NCBI RefSeq assembly: GCF_027579695.1
Contig: NC_083590.1
Location: 14,561,656 to 14,625,655 of the forward strand
Direction of reading: 5' to 3'
DNA: 64,000 nt
Origin: Neoarius graeffei
Lineage: Eukaryota; Chordata; Actinopteri; Siluriformes; Ariidae
Shown: piece by piece, positions 23,562-35,185 of the stretch
Layout: each line of letters opens with the position of its first letter
How positions within the stretch are numbered: position 1 is the first letter of the stretch
Translations under genes and position numbers: made by a program
The notes under the pieces: generated by a model
What the model saw: the letters and a program-made list of their open reading frames with translations, nothing else
Told to the model about the DNA's origin: nothing
The model's database searches: none

Positions 23562-23694
23562 AGGGGCCCTTTAGTGTGGAGTTTGCATGTTCTCCACATG
23601 TCTGCGTGGGTTTCCCCCACAGTCCAAAGACATGCAGTTAGGTTAACATGGGGTGGCCTTGGGCTGAAGTGCCCCTGGGCAAGGCACCTAACCC

Positions 23695-24949
23695 CAAGAG
23701 CGCAGATGGCACTGGGGACGGGGGGTACATGTCCCCCCCAGATTTATAGTGACCCCTATCTGTCCCACCCACCCACCGTCCCTACGTAAGGCGCCAAACA
23801 TAGGTAGAAAAAGTGAGGATTAATGTTCCGTTAGTTAGACTAACTTACATTGCAGCACAAAGTTGAACTGGCAGCAGCAGTAGCCTTGTCTGTGATCAAT
23901 CCACATTACACCGATTCAAGAAGGGGAAAGGCTGGAGAAGATCCTTGCAGAGTTGGGAAAGCAAGGTGTTCAATTTTCCATGTCATTCTCGGTTAATAAC
24001 ACTGCACAGCTCATCCATTTGATAGCAACGGTGTTTCTGCTACGACTAATGGTGCGTTCAGTTGTACTCGTAAGTTGGAAGTTTGAAGTCGGAAAAGCAT
24101 TGAAATCTAGCATCTACCAGCATAAATTTTGGGGTTTTCGTTTCATTTCATTAACTGTCCATTTTTTTTTTTTTCGAATTCCATATTCCATGATGTCCCA
24201 GTTTTTAAACTGGGAAGCAGTGGAGAGATGTTTTTGGGACCTATTGAGTCTGCTTCTAGACGGTAAATTTGTTTGGCTGCAGAGGGAAATTTTTTTTTCT
24301 ATCAATTTTGTTTATTGGAAAAAATACTTTTTATTTTTATTTGTGTGAATCTGTTGTTCAAGTGTTTATACTTCTGTTTTCATACACATTTTATGTTTCT
24401 AATCATTTACATGAAGGCACGAGTGTGAATCATTTCAATTTTATCTCATCTCATCTCATTATCTCTAGCCGCTTTATCCTGTTCTACAGGGTCGCAGGCG
24501 AGCTGGAGCCTATCCCAGCTGACTACGGGCGAAAGGCGGGGTACACCCTGGACAAGTCGCCAGGTCATCACAGGGCTGACACATAGACACAGACAACCAT
24601 TCCATTTCAATTTTATTTTGTTATTAATTTTTGGACATTCCCTTTTTGTTAGAAGTTACAGTTAAAGTTTCTGTGATGAGATTCTTCATCCTGCTGAGAA
24701 CAGCAAATGTTTAAATAAAACATGCAGAAGACATGAAGTTTTGGAGCGTGATTAACATACCAGACAAATAACAATTTGATCATGTATGGCTAGTGTTGAC
24801 CAGGTAGGCCTTTGTCTACCAATGTTCATTCAGTTAGAAAACTCACAATTCGAATGGATATTGAAGCTTATATATATGCATTTACACAAAATGGAATCAT
24901 TTGCTGACAGCTCAGTCCCCCCAGTTCAAAAATCCTATCTGCGCCCCTG
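23695..24949. mobile_element. hAT-like element with 8-bp target duplication
   Basis: The termini CAAGAGCGCAGAT and the complement CAGGGGCGCAGAT are short inverted repeats. Both sides carry CCTAACCC (23687-23694 and 24950-24957), the 8-bp duplication typical of hAT. No transposase frame is recognised inside. A truncated SINE lies within it. Confidence 0.8.
24445..24602 (-). mobile_element. 5'-truncated V-SINE inside the hAT-like element
   Basis: Only the 3' 158 bp of the SINE are present (tctcatctcattatctctag ... acagacaaccatt). It is flanked by a perfect 14-bp duplication CATTTCAATTTTAT at 24431-24444 and 24603-24616. Truncation within intact duplications is the signature of target-primed reverse transcription. 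Confidence 0.92.
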
Positions 24950-25240
24950 CCTAACCCCCAACTGCTTACTTGTGTGTGTGTTCACTGCTTCAGATGAGTT
25001 AAATGCAGAGGAGACATTTCACTGTGCTTGAGTGTACATGTGACAAATAAAGGCTTCTTCTTCTTCTTCAGATGTGTTTATGGCACACGTTCATATCGCG
25101 GTGACGATGAAAATACGATTTATCGGTCAGCACTTGTATGAATATGTCACTAAAGCGCGTATGCAGCTCTCTCACCTCTTCCCTGTGAACATGTGCTTGT
25201 GATGAAGATGAAGAGTGAGAGTTAGCTGTGTGGATATGGA

Positions 25241-25241
25241 G

Positions 25242-25272
<31 letters not shown>

Positions 25273-25281
25273 TGTGTGTGT
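25241..25281. repeat. (CT)n/(GT)n tract upstream of sphk1 start
   Basis: A run of ctctctct followed by gtgtgtgtg about 150 bp before the sphk1 ATG. It may lie in the promoter or 5' UTR. Confidence 0.85.
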
Positions 25282-25428
25282 CGTCACTCGGGAAGAGATC
25301 TATTTCAGCGGAACTAAATCCAGCTGTTAAACTCCAGCAGTCTCCGGACTCTGCACGCGCGCTGCTTTCTCACCTACAACACAACGTCCCATCGGATCCG
25401 GTCTCACGTGTCGCGGTTTCCGGTCAGG

Positions 25429-25837
25429 ATGGACGGAGATGCGGAGGAGCTGCGCGCGGAGTTCACCGACGCGGCGACCGGGAGGCTGAGATTCTCCGTG
25501 ACCTTAACGGACAGCTGCCTGTCGGTGCGAAAGATCGGCGGGTCGCCCGTGTGGCAGCAGCACGGACAGGAGCACGCGCTCGAGCTCGGCCTCGGTGACT
25601 GTGTGGGATGCCGCGCGCGCCGGAGTGAGGACGAGGCGGACACGGCGGCGTATCTGTCCGTTTATTTCTACCCGCCGCGGCGCAGCTGGACCGGAGCTCC
25701 CGCCGGCCGACAAAGGGTGGAGCACCGATTCCGGGTCCTCACCGGGGAGGACGCGCGAGCGAACCTGGGCGAGGCGGAGAGGTGGGCGCGCGCTGTCACG
25801 CACCGCAAATCCCAGCACGCGCGCGCTCGCAGAGACG
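25429..25837 (+). CDS. sphk1: sphk1 exon 1: N-terminal extension of sphingosine kinase
   Basis: The ATG at 25429 opens a 136-codon GC-rich exon ending at GACG|GTGAGG. The sequence (EELRAEFTDAATGRLRFSV, DTAAYLSVYFYP, EAERWARAVTH) matches the N-terminal domain that mammalian SPHK2 carries and most short mammalian SPHK1 isoforms lack. The phase-1 end joins correctly to the exon at 43214. High GC and CpG content suggest a CpG-island promoter. The next exon is 17.4 kb away. Confidence 0.8.
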
Positions 25838-25903
25838 GTGAGGAAAAGTTACACAGAAAAGTTACTTTATTTCTTTTTTCTTTGAAGCTCAGCAAATCCT
25901 TAA

Positions 25904-26117
25904 AGCAGATACGCAGAGCCTTTACTTTTTAAATACATTTCCGAGTGGGTAGGATCTCCATCCTGGACTCTTGTATGCTGCATAAATGGGAATAAAATAT
26001 ATATATTTCTGAGAGTTATTAAACTCCACCGCAAAGTTGGCACTGGAGCTGAGCCAGCCAGCCCTGAGTGCGTGACGTCACAGCAGGAACTGGTTTTAAG
26101 GTCGAGGCCTTTTACAG
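25904..26117 (-). mobile_element. THAP-type TTAA transposon T3, terminal fragment
   Basis: Starts right after TTAA (25900-25903) with AGCAGATACGCAGAGCC, the same terminus as T1, and is the reverse complement of the distal 200 bp of T1 (4130-4325). It is broken off where the foldback element begins at 26126. It lies 66 bp beyond the sphk1 exon 1 donor. Confidence 0.75.
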
Positions 26118-26125
26118 CAATAGAC

Positions 26126-27180
26126 CTATGAAATCAATTTTGTGCCAAAATGTTCATACAGTACTTTTGAAATATCAAACAAAAACGACAAATCAAAATA
26201 CAAAAAAAAGTCAATTTTTTTAGACTGGCAAACAAATTATTCGTGTAATCGTGCAAAATATCAGTCTATTCCTCTTCAGAAACCTTTTATTTTTGTTCCG
26301 CGTCTTTCTCCGTTTTGTTTGCCGTAATTTATTTTGGTTGCGATTCCAGCTTTCTCGTTTGCGCTCCCTGACTTTTTGCTTGCACTTTTGGCACAAACTT
26401 CACGTGTGGGTGGGCTGTCCAGGAATGCATTCCCATTGGCTAACTTGTGTTTGACTGACAGCTACGCTCAGCGATTCCCCCGAAAGCTGTTGCGGCCATT
26501 TCCTACTCGGATTCTGGCGGACTGTTTGACGAGTGACCGATCCATTGACGGTAAACAAGCATCAAGTGGACTTCAGTGGCGACTATGATACTGAATTAAT
26601 TCAACAAAGTGTAAGAACGGGACAAATGTGCTGTATGTGTTGCAGTAGTGCACATTATGCAGGTGTTTTGTGGCAAGTCAAATGTTAACCTTAGCTCCAC
26701 TACCCAATATAATAGCTGTCTTGCTAACGTTAAACACGCCTGCATAATGTGCACTGCTGCAACACATACAACACATTTGTCCCGCACTTACACTTTGTTG
26801 AATTAATTCAGTAGTCGCCACTGAAGTCCACTCGATCCTCGTTTACCGTCAATGGATCGGTCACTCGTCAAACAGTCCGCCAGAATCCGAGTAGGAAATG
26901 GCCGCAACAGCTTTCGGGGGAATCGCAAGCAAAAAGTCAGGGAGCGCAAACGAGAAAGCTGGAATCGCAACCAAAATAAATTACGGCAAACAAAACTGAG
27001 AAAGACGCAGAACAAAAATAAAAGGTTTCTGAAGAGTAATAGACTGATATTTTGCACGATTACACAAATAATTTGTTTGCCAGTCTAAAAAAATTGACTT
27101 TTTTTGTATTTTGATTTGTCGTTTTTGTTTGATATTTCAAAAGTATTGTATGAACATTTTGGCACAAAATTGATTCCATA
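26126..27180. mobile_element. Foldback (long palindromic) element
   Basis: The left arm 26127-26668 and right arm 26732-27180 are inverted copies at high identity, around a 63-bp spacer. Termini: tatgaaatcaattttgtgcc and its complement. TAGAC flanks both ends (26121-26125, 27181-27185), a possible duplication. The left arm has an extra 89 bp at 26383-26471. Short frames in the arms are mirror images and not credible genes. Confidence 0.8.
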
Positions 27181-27185
27181 TAGAC

Positions 27186-28239
27186 TAAAGTCATATAAGG
27201 GTTGTTTTACAATCAGGGTATGCAAGCTAAAAATCACATTTAATACTTATTATCTTCAATATCAAAAGGCTTGACTAAATAAACTTGGTTGTTTATTGTA
27301 GCCCTGTGATAGCTCTATTTATCATGCAAAAAAAAAAAGATGGTGATAACGTTATTTTTGGTGAATGTATGGCAATATATGTCATATTTAGCAAAATTAC
27401 TCGTGTCATTTAGAAAAAGTGCTTTTTTTTTTACCACAGGTAGCTCCAAAAGGGATGCACTTAAATCATTCTTTATACCATAAAACAAATATTTGGTTCC
27501 ATATCATTGGAAGTTAAGTTTTAATGTTGAATGCCAGTAAGTTTTCAGACTATTTTGATCAAATTAGTATGTAATTGTGTCAAAAAAAAATGTCCTCTCC
27601 GAGACAGCTAATTTTTCAATATAAAATAACATATCTAAAATGATTATTTTCATCCTAAAATGTGGTCAAGATATTGGGACATAAATATTAGAGACAAATA
27701 ACACAAAGCTTACAGCCTTATATTTAAAAGCACTATGGAAGTAGTGGATTCTGAATTGTCAAAACAAAAAAAGTCCTCTCCGAGAATCACTTCATTTGTT
27801 TCTCCCAGCCCTGCTTAAAGCTACACTTGATCTTGTTATAATACAAACTATTACACATGCCTATCTGTTCTTTAACTTGTCCTTCACTTAAAAACTGGTA
27901 CAAGAACCAGTTTTAATCAATTTGAATTTTGGACCCCTGTGACACAAACTTTGTACCCTGAATAAAAATTTCAACCCATAAATAAAAAAACAACCCATAA
28001 ATAAAAATTTATAGTGAAAGTCAGAAATACCGTTACTACGGAAGCATATTGCTGCCACACTCAAAAAAAAAAAATTGGCTTAGTATCAAGTAATTACGTG
28101 AAAACTTTGTTATAACAATATCTTATCATGTTTTACAATATATTTATCATGTAATAACATGATATTATCATGTAATTTCATGATATGAAATTATCATGTA
28201 ATTTCATGGTACAAAATTATCATGTTATTTCATGTTATT
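27186..28239. other. No gene seen; AT-rich intron of sphk1
   Basis: AT-rich sequence with no recognised element. The end (28100-28239) has short palindromic words of the tcatgtaatttcatga type repeated about six times. Confidence 0.6.
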
Positions 28240-28611
28240 TCATGGGGGGTGCCAGTGCTGATAGTCCGGGTGCTGGATGTGATGCTCCCCAGCCTCACCT
28301 GCTGCTTCCTGTCAGTCAGGAAGTTTATAATCCACTGACAGGTGGAGGAGGGCACAGTGAGCTGGGTGAGCTTGGTGTGAAGGATATCTGGAACGATGGT
28401 GTTGAACGCCGAACTGAAGTCCACGAATGGGATCCTGGCATACATCCCTGCAGAGTCAAGGTGTTGCAGGATGTAGTGCAGTCCCATATTGATTGCATCA
28501 TCCGCTGACCTGTTTGCCCGGTAGGCAAACTGCAGGGGGTCCAGCAGGGGGTCTGTGATGTCCTTCAGGCGTGACAACACCAGTCTCTCAAAGGACTTCA
28601 TGACTACAGAT
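28240..28611 (-). pseudogene. Non-LTR reverse transcriptase fragment
   Basis: The minus-strand frame reads MKSFERLVLSRLKDITDPLL, DPLQFAYRANRSADDAINMG, FVDFSSAFNTIVPDILHTKL and FLTDRKQQVRLGSITS: the finger and palm of a jockey/Rex-like reverse transcriptase. It lacks both ends and abuts the THAP element copy T2. It may belong to the same LINE family as 18943-21192. Confidence 0.8.
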
Positions 28612-28614
28612 GAA

Positions 28615-29718
28615 TGCATGCATGCATGCATTTTCACTGATAAAACATAAAAGGCTAATTAAATAATCAGATGAACTGAGACAATCACATTCTGAAGCAA
28701 ATTAAATAATCTTATACCAGTAACTTAAACACACAATACAAGTGACATGTATTAATCTAAATGCAGGTAAACAACGGGTTGCTTTATTTATCCAAATCAG
28801 AATCGGAGCTTACCCGTCTGTGTTCTCGCTTCTTGAAGGCCAATTGTTTTTGAAACAATGTGACTTTCAGTTGTTCGTTCAGTTCTCTGTTCATTCACTT
28901 CTTCCATGTAAGGGTGAGATGGCAGCAATATCCAGTTTAGAAATCAGACGGCTGTTCCACTCATTCACTTTTCTTCATACTGTGTTCCGACATTACTGCT
29001 GGGCTCAGGCAATTACTGAAACCCGGGACGGAACGGGATGTCACTGGTTTTAGCAACAACCCTCGGCTCACTCCGGGAGGACTGGTGCAACTGAACTCAC
29101 TTTCCTTTTAAAAAAATAAAATAAAATACTTTCATTTTCTTGTAGTTTTCTTTTTCTTTAATTGCTGGTACTGCACCCTCTTTCAATATGGGCTTATAGC
29201 CAATGCTCCTCAACAGATCAGAGGTCTCATACGAGTCTTCAGTAAAATGTGCAGAGCAGAGGAGAGACCACTTCGTAGCCGCCCAATCCGTGAACTTCTC
29301 GCAAAACGCGTCCAAATCTTTGCAGTTTGAACATTCTTGGGTCATGAACACAACATAAATCCACCTTCTGTCATGTTGCTGCACCGGCCAAAAACACATC
29401 TACGTGGCATGGCGATAAATTAGCTCAAAATGGAGGATCAGAGTTGCAGTCAGCTCTGTGTTTTAGTCAGTAACGGAGCTTTGGGGGAGATTTGTTTTAG
29501 GATAGCGGAAATGGTGATGAGACCGATAGACTTCCTGCTGTGACGTCACAGATCTCAAGGTCATTCACTCAGACCGCTACCGATATGAATCACTTTAATC
29601 ATAAAAATTACTATATTAGATTTATTGTTAACACTTAAAACTATTCCTCTGCTATTCTTGAGGTCTCAGGGCATTTACCGTATAAACAAAAGTGAGGCCA
29701 TGGTTCTACGTATATGCT
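28615..29718 (-). mobile_element. THAP-type TTAA transposon T2, truncated
   Basis: A minus-strand copy of T1: begins next to TTAA (29719-29722) with AGCATATACGTAGAACC and matches T1 through its 5' leader, THAP frame and 3' flank to about 28615. There it is cut by the reverse-transcriptase fragment. It is collinear over about 1.1 kb. Confidence 0.75.
29097..29410 (-). pseudogene. THAP-like frame in T2, frameshifted at the start
   Basis: The frame begins MPRRCVFWPVQQHDRR, shifted relative to the T1 copy, then KFTDWAATKWSLLCSAHFTE and SYETSDLLRSIGYKPILKEG. It preserves the C-x2-H half-site (CSAHF) that T1 has lost, but the N-terminal Cys pair is disrupted. Confidence 0.65.
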
Positions 29719-30029
29719 TTAAGCTCTGCAACATACAGCACATGAACATCATATTAATAAATATGTCATGTGACCCTTTAATAACTACAATAACTACAAA
29801 AACCGGTTTATTTTTATTTTTTTAAATTGATTCATTCATATTAACTGCACCATGTTTATGAAAGTGGATCATCTCTGTGATCAGGGAATAAAGACAGTTC
29901 AGAAACTTCTGAGAAAAGAAAAAAATTCTCTAACTTCTGAGAGGTCCTTATATTGTTATTATTTTTTAAATTGTGCAAATCAAACAAATGATGTTAACAC
30001 AATCTAGATTAAAAACTAGAAATAGGAAC

Positions 30030-30595
30030 TTGTTCTTGATTCTAAGATTCCTGTTCTTGGGTGCAGGAGAGGAACCCAATGTGTTCTTCTGTTTTCTGTT
30101 GCATGCTGAGATGCTTTTCTGCTCACCGCGGTTGTAAAGAGTGGTTATATGAGTTACTCTGTCCTTCCTGGAAAAAAAAACCTCAAGCCAATCTGTTCAT
30201 TCTCCTCTGACCTCCCTTATCAACAAGGCGTTTATTTACTTTCTACCCACAGAACTGTCGCTCACTCACTCGATAATGTTTTTTGTTTTTTTGCACCATT
30301 CTGTCTGTGTAAACTCTAGAGACGGTTGTGTGTGAAAATCCCAGGAGATCAGCAGTTTCTGAAGTACTCAAACCAGTCCATCTGGCTCAAACCAACACCC
30401 ATGCCACAGTGAAAGAAAGTCACACTTTGAGATCACAATTTTTCCCATTCTGATGTTTGAAGTGAACATTAATTAACTGAAGCTCTCGATTTGTATTTGC
30501 ATGATTTTATGCATCAAAGGATCGGCTGATTAGAGAACTGGATCAAACAGCAGGTGGATGGGTGTTCCTAATAAAGTGGCCGGTGAGTGTACATG
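30030..30595 (+). mobile_element. TA-inserting MITE (CACTCACCGGCCACTTTA family), 5'-truncated
   Basis: Aligns with 62983-63569 (gattctaagattcctgttct, gcatgctgagatgcttttct, tcccaggagat) and ends in cctaataaagtggccggtga followed by gtgta. The left terminus is missing. Confidence 0.75.
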
Positions 30596-30893
30596 TCACT
30601 TTTGCACTCAGTCCAGTCAGCTGCAGTCAGTTTTCTGATATAAAACATTTTAAAAAAAAAATATATTATAATGGCAGGTTTGAGCCATGTCAATCATGAA
30701 CCTTGACCAATCAGAGACATTTAAGAAGTGTAGTGAGTCTGGAGCAGGTCCTGGGAACTGAAACTGCTCTGGTGGAAATTCGTTTAATGGCATTGTAGTA
30801 ATTCATCAACATTAGCTTACATTCTTTATTCGTAAGATCAGCACTGTCTTCATTCAACATTTGGCTCAATAGCCTTGACTCTGCAGTCTTTCA

Positions 30894-30894
<1 letters not shown>

Positions 30895-30959
<65 letters not shown>
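30895..30959. repeat. (GT)n microsatellite
   Basis: About 65 bp of uninterrupted gt. Confidence 0.95.
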
Positions 30960-30962
<3 letters not shown>

Positions 30963-32068
30963 GAGGCAACAGGAGGAAGACAGCTGAAAGTCCTAACACT
31001 AATGTGCACTTATAAATTGTGCTGTGTAAGGCACATGGCTCAGGAGTCTTAGTGTGAAATAAACTGAAACTAATGCTAAGGTCACACACAGCTGGTTGAT
31101 CCGTGCGAACTGTGGCTATGCCGGCAGAGTATGGAGGAGATCTATCGCATAAATTTGGGTGGAATAAATATGCAAAAGAAGCCATGATAGTCATGACGAT
31201 AGCAAAGGAAAACGCTGGTAAAACCAATGGCGGCAACGTCTTATAGCAATGTATGGCCTTATGGAAATGAGGGCAGTGTTTACGGTTTTCATGACTGTAG
31301 TACGGCATAGCTTCGGCAAGACAAAATAAGCCACACCCCTTAGGCAAACTTTTCACTTTCTGTGGAATGTTGTTCTGTGAACATTTTGAGGTCTATGGTT
31401 GCGACAGAATGCTGATGTAAACCCCAGTAGCTCACGTAAGCCTCAAGGATGCCTTCACGGTTGCGATGGAGGAATTCATTTGGTGCTTGACCCAAGGCAA
31501 TTTTCAACACAATAAAACTTTCCAGGGATGGAAGCCATGCCCTCTCGGTTATCAAGGTAGCTCCCTGGCTCCCACGTATTCCAAAAGAAGGGCCTGTAAG
31601 GCATGCCAGTTGACCCCCGGAAGGATCAAAATCTTCTGCTGGCATCCACCATGAAGTGATTCCAGCTACATTAGACCAAGGGGTAACAGGAAGAGCTCAG
31701 AGATTAGGCAGACATTTTACATTCAGGATTCTGTCTCATGTGTCTTCTGTCCAATGGACCTTTTCTTGCATTTTGATCACCTATCTATACAGATGATAGA
31801 ATTGCTTATTAATGAGCCAACAGCAATTTAAAGACAATGTCCTCGACTGAGTAGACAAAAAAGTATCTTGAATTTCAGTCATGTTACAGTGTAATGTGAT
31901 AAGAACGGCACAGTGAGTGGAACATCAGTAGTGGGGAAGTGTCACGTGAAAGTACCTGAGAGTGCTCTGCTCTGATTAACTGGATCAGAGATGGAGCTAA
32001 AGTTTGAGGCAACATGAAGTGACAGCAGCTGGTGTAGCTTCTTACTGTTCGCTTTATCATCTGCAATG
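30960..32068. other. No recognised gene or element
   Basis: One minus-strand frame of 101 codons (31340-31645) has no recognisable motif. The sequence is otherwise unremarkable intron of sphk1. Confidence 0.5.
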
Positions 32069-32070
32069 TA

Positions 32071-33682
32071 CAGTGGTGCTTGAAAGTTTGTGAACCCTTT
32101 AGAATTTTCTATATTTCTGCATAAATATGACCTAAAACGTCATCAGATTTTCACACAAGTCCTAAAAGTAGATAAAGAGAACCCAGTTAAACAAATGAGA
32201 CAAAAATATTATACTTGGTCATTTATTTATTGAGGAAAACAATCCAATATTACATATCTGTGAGTGGCAAAAGTATGTGAACCTTTGCTTTCAGTATCTG
32301 GTGTGACCCCCTTGTGCAGCAATAACTGCAGCTAAACGTTTCTGGTAACTGTTAATCAGTCCTGCACACTGGCTTGGAGGAATTTTAGCCCATTCTTCCG
32401 TACAGAACAGCTTCAACTCCGGGATGTTGGTGGGTTTCCTCACATGAACTGCTCGCTTCAGGTCCTTCCACAACATTCCAATTGGATTAAGGTCAGGACT
32501 TTGACTTGTCCATTCCAGAACATTAACTTTATTCTTCTTTAACCATTCTTTGGTAGAACGACTTGTGTGCTGAGGGTCGTTGTCTTGCTGCATGACCCAC
32601 CTTCTCTTGAGATTCAGTTCATGGACAGATGTCCTGACATTTTCCTTTAGAATTCGCTGGTATAATTCAGAATTCATTGTTCCATCAATGATGGTAAGCC
32701 GTACTGGCCCAGATGCAGAAAAACAGACCCAATCCATGATACTACCACCACCATGTTTCACAGATGGGATAAGGTTCTTATGCTGGAATGCAGTGTTTTC
32801 CTTTCTCCAAACATAACGCTTCTCATTTAAACCAAAAAGTTCTATTTTGGTCTCATCCATCCACAGAACATTTTTCCAATAGCCTTTTCTGGCTTGTCCA
32901 CGTGATCTTTAGCAAACTGCAGATGAGCAGCAATGTTCTTTTTGGAGAGCAGTGGCTTTCTCCTTGCAACCCTGCTATGCACACCATTGTTGTTCAGTGT
33001 TCTCCTGATGGTGGACTCATGAACATTGACATTAGCCAATGTGAGAGAGGCCTTCAGTTGCTTAGAAGTTACCATGGGGTCCTTTGTGACCTCGCCGACT
33101 ATTACACGCCTTGCTCTTGGAGTGATCTTTGTTGGTTGACCACTCTTGGGGAGGGTAACAATGGTCTTGAATTTCCTCCATTTGTACACAATCTGTCTGA
33201 CTGTGGATTGGTGGAGTCCAAACTCTTTAGAGATGGTTTTGTAACCTTTTCCATCCTGATGAGCATCAACAATGCTTTTTCTGAGGTCCTCAGAAATCTC
33301 CTTTGTTTGTGCCATGACACGCTTCCACAAACATGTGTTGCGAAGATCAGACTTTGATAGATCCCTGTTCTTTAAATAAAACAGGGTGCCCACTCACACC
33401 TGATTGTCATCCCACTGATTGAAAACACCTGACTCTAATTTCACCTTCAAATGAACTGCTAATCCTAGAGGTTCACATACTTTTGCCACTCACAGATATG
33501 TAATATTGGATCCTTTTCCTCAATAAATAAATGACCAAGTATAATATTTTTGTCTCATTTGTTTAACTGGGTTCTCTTTATCTACTTTTAGGACTTGTGT
33601 GAAAATCTGATGACGTTTTAGGTCATATTTATGCAGAAATATAGAAAATTCTAAAGGGTTCACAAACTTTCAAGCACCACTG
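32071..33682 (-). mobile_element. Complete Tc1-family transposon with about 214-bp inverted repeats, dead transposase
   Basis: It starts CAGTGGTGCTTGAAAG and ends with its complement. TA lies on each side (32069-32070, 33683-33684). The inverted repeats 32071-32284 and 33469-33682 differ by only about two bases. They enclose one minus-strand transposase gene. Near-identical repeats indicate recent activity of the family. Confidence 0.95.
32291..33315 (-). pseudogene. Tc1 transposase, one frameshift and mutated catalytic Glu
   Basis: The ATG at 33315 gives MAQTKEISEDLRKSIVDAHQ, a paired-like helix-turn-helix region (HQSTVRQIVYKWRKF, STIRRTLNNNGVHSR). About 32880 a one-base indel shifts the frame, and the second half continues from 32860 with MDETKIELFG, HGGGSIMDWVCFSASG and QQDNDPQHTS. 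The third catalytic position of the DD34E triad is Gly (SPDLNPIGMLW) where the family has Glu, a single-base change. It is therefore inactive twice over. Confidence 0.93.
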
Positions 33683-34079
33683 TAGCTTATGTAAAAGACA
33701 GAAATATTTCTGTTTTGTATATATGTATGGTAATCCTGAGTAGTCACTCATTTTTCAATGGTTTAAAGGAATAACATCAGGTTTTGCTCCTAAAAACAAA
33801 ACAGCAAGTTTCATTCTTACTCACTTTTCTCTACAGATGTTCAACATGACATTAACGATAAATACAACATAGAAGTAAGTAGTGGACATGGTGGATTCAA
33901 TGCCCCAGAATGCAATGTAGCTATACGAGTTATGGCATAGATTTAGATTGGTTAGTTAGCTATCAATGAGATGATGATCGCGATGGTGTTGGTGGTATTA
34001 GCATGAAACTTGAAGCTTTGGAGGATGATCTGTCTGAGCAGAGTGTATAAATGATGATGCGAGAGAGCTGGACAAACAG

Positions 34080-34188
34080 AAGAAGAAGAAGAACAACAAC
34101 AACTTTATTCATCACATGTACACTTGTGAAATTCCTCTCTGCATTTAACCCATCTGAAGCAGTGAACACTTCAGTGAAGCAGTGAATG

Positions 34189-34265
<77 letters not shown>

Positions 34266-34552
34266 CAGTGGACAGACATGCTAACAGCACCAGGGGAACA
34301 GTTGGGGGTTAGGTGCCTTGCTAAAGGGCACTTCAGCCCAACCTAAGTCCAAGGCCACCGCATGTTAACCTAACTGCATGTCTTTGGACTGTGGGGGAAA
34401 CCGGAACATCCGGAGGAAACCCACACAGACATGGGGAGAACATGCAAACTCCACACAGAAAGGCCCCCATTGGCTTCTGGGCTTGAACCCAGAACCTTCT
34501 TGCTGTGAGGTGACAGTGCTAACCACTTACATCACCATGCCACCCAGGGCAC
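34080..34552 (-). mobile_element. SINE-B, full copy with expanded (CA)n
   Basis: Minus strand: tRNA-like head (complement of ttctgggcttgaacccagaa and taaccacttacatcaccatg), body, gggggttaggtgccttgct segment, tail agaagaagaag at 34080. A 70-bp CA run (34191-34262) lies inside. It is the unbroken reference for the split copy at 22152-25072. Confidence 0.85.
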
Positions 34553-34974
34553 AAAAGGACTAAAGCTCTGCTGCATCACTTTCTTCAGGTAGAGATGAAA
34601 CAAGGGCTAATCCTGTGTTCCCTTGACATCGGAAGTCGAAGCTAGGAATGACGTCACACCTGAGTTGACCATGCTCTAGTACAAGTTGGAAAACCAAAAT
34701 GGAGACCTCTAGCCATTGCAGTTGATAACAACGCATTACACAGTATTTTGCGCATGCACCAAAGCATACACCGTAGCAACATATCCACCGATAGAAGTTG
34801 GACAGTATGGTGTGTACGACTGATTTAATGAGTCACAAATAAGTACTGTCTGTCGCCATCCTTATAGTTGAGGGTGGGCAATCCAGGAAGCTATCAGCTA
34901 GCTTCCCTGAATTCTCTTGGGTGATTATAGCACACCAGAGGAAGCTAAACCCTCATCTGGTGGCAGGTACACAC

Positions 34975-35185
34975 ATATATCTATGGGCAATTTAGAGTAG
35001 CCAATCGACCTAATCCACATGTCTTTGGACTGTGGAGGAAACCAGAGCACCTGGAGGAAACCCATGCAAACACAGGGAGAACATGTAAACTCCACACAGA
35101 AAGGCCCCTGTCAGCCACTGGGCTTGAACCCAGAACCTTCTTGCTGTGAGGCAACAGTGCTAACCACTACACCACCATGCCACCC
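34975..35185 (-). mobile_element. V-SINE, 3'-truncated copy
   Basis: Minus-strand head and middle (catgtctttggactgtggag, gggcttgaacccagaacctt, accactacaccaccatgcca). The 3' half is missing. Confidence 0.8.

Larger units (their letters stand above)
22152..25072 (+). mobile_element. SINE-B (V-SINE variant), split in three by two DNA transposons
   Basis: The tRNA-like head lies at 22152-22229 (gggtggcacggaggtgtagt), the middle at 23562-23694 (tggagtttgcatgttctcc), and the distal part at 24950-25072 (gtgttcactgcttcagatga, gtgacaaataaaggcttctt plus a CTT run). The parts align collinearly with the uninterrupted copy at 34080-34552. Interruptions are element C' and an hAT-like element. Confidence 0.8.
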
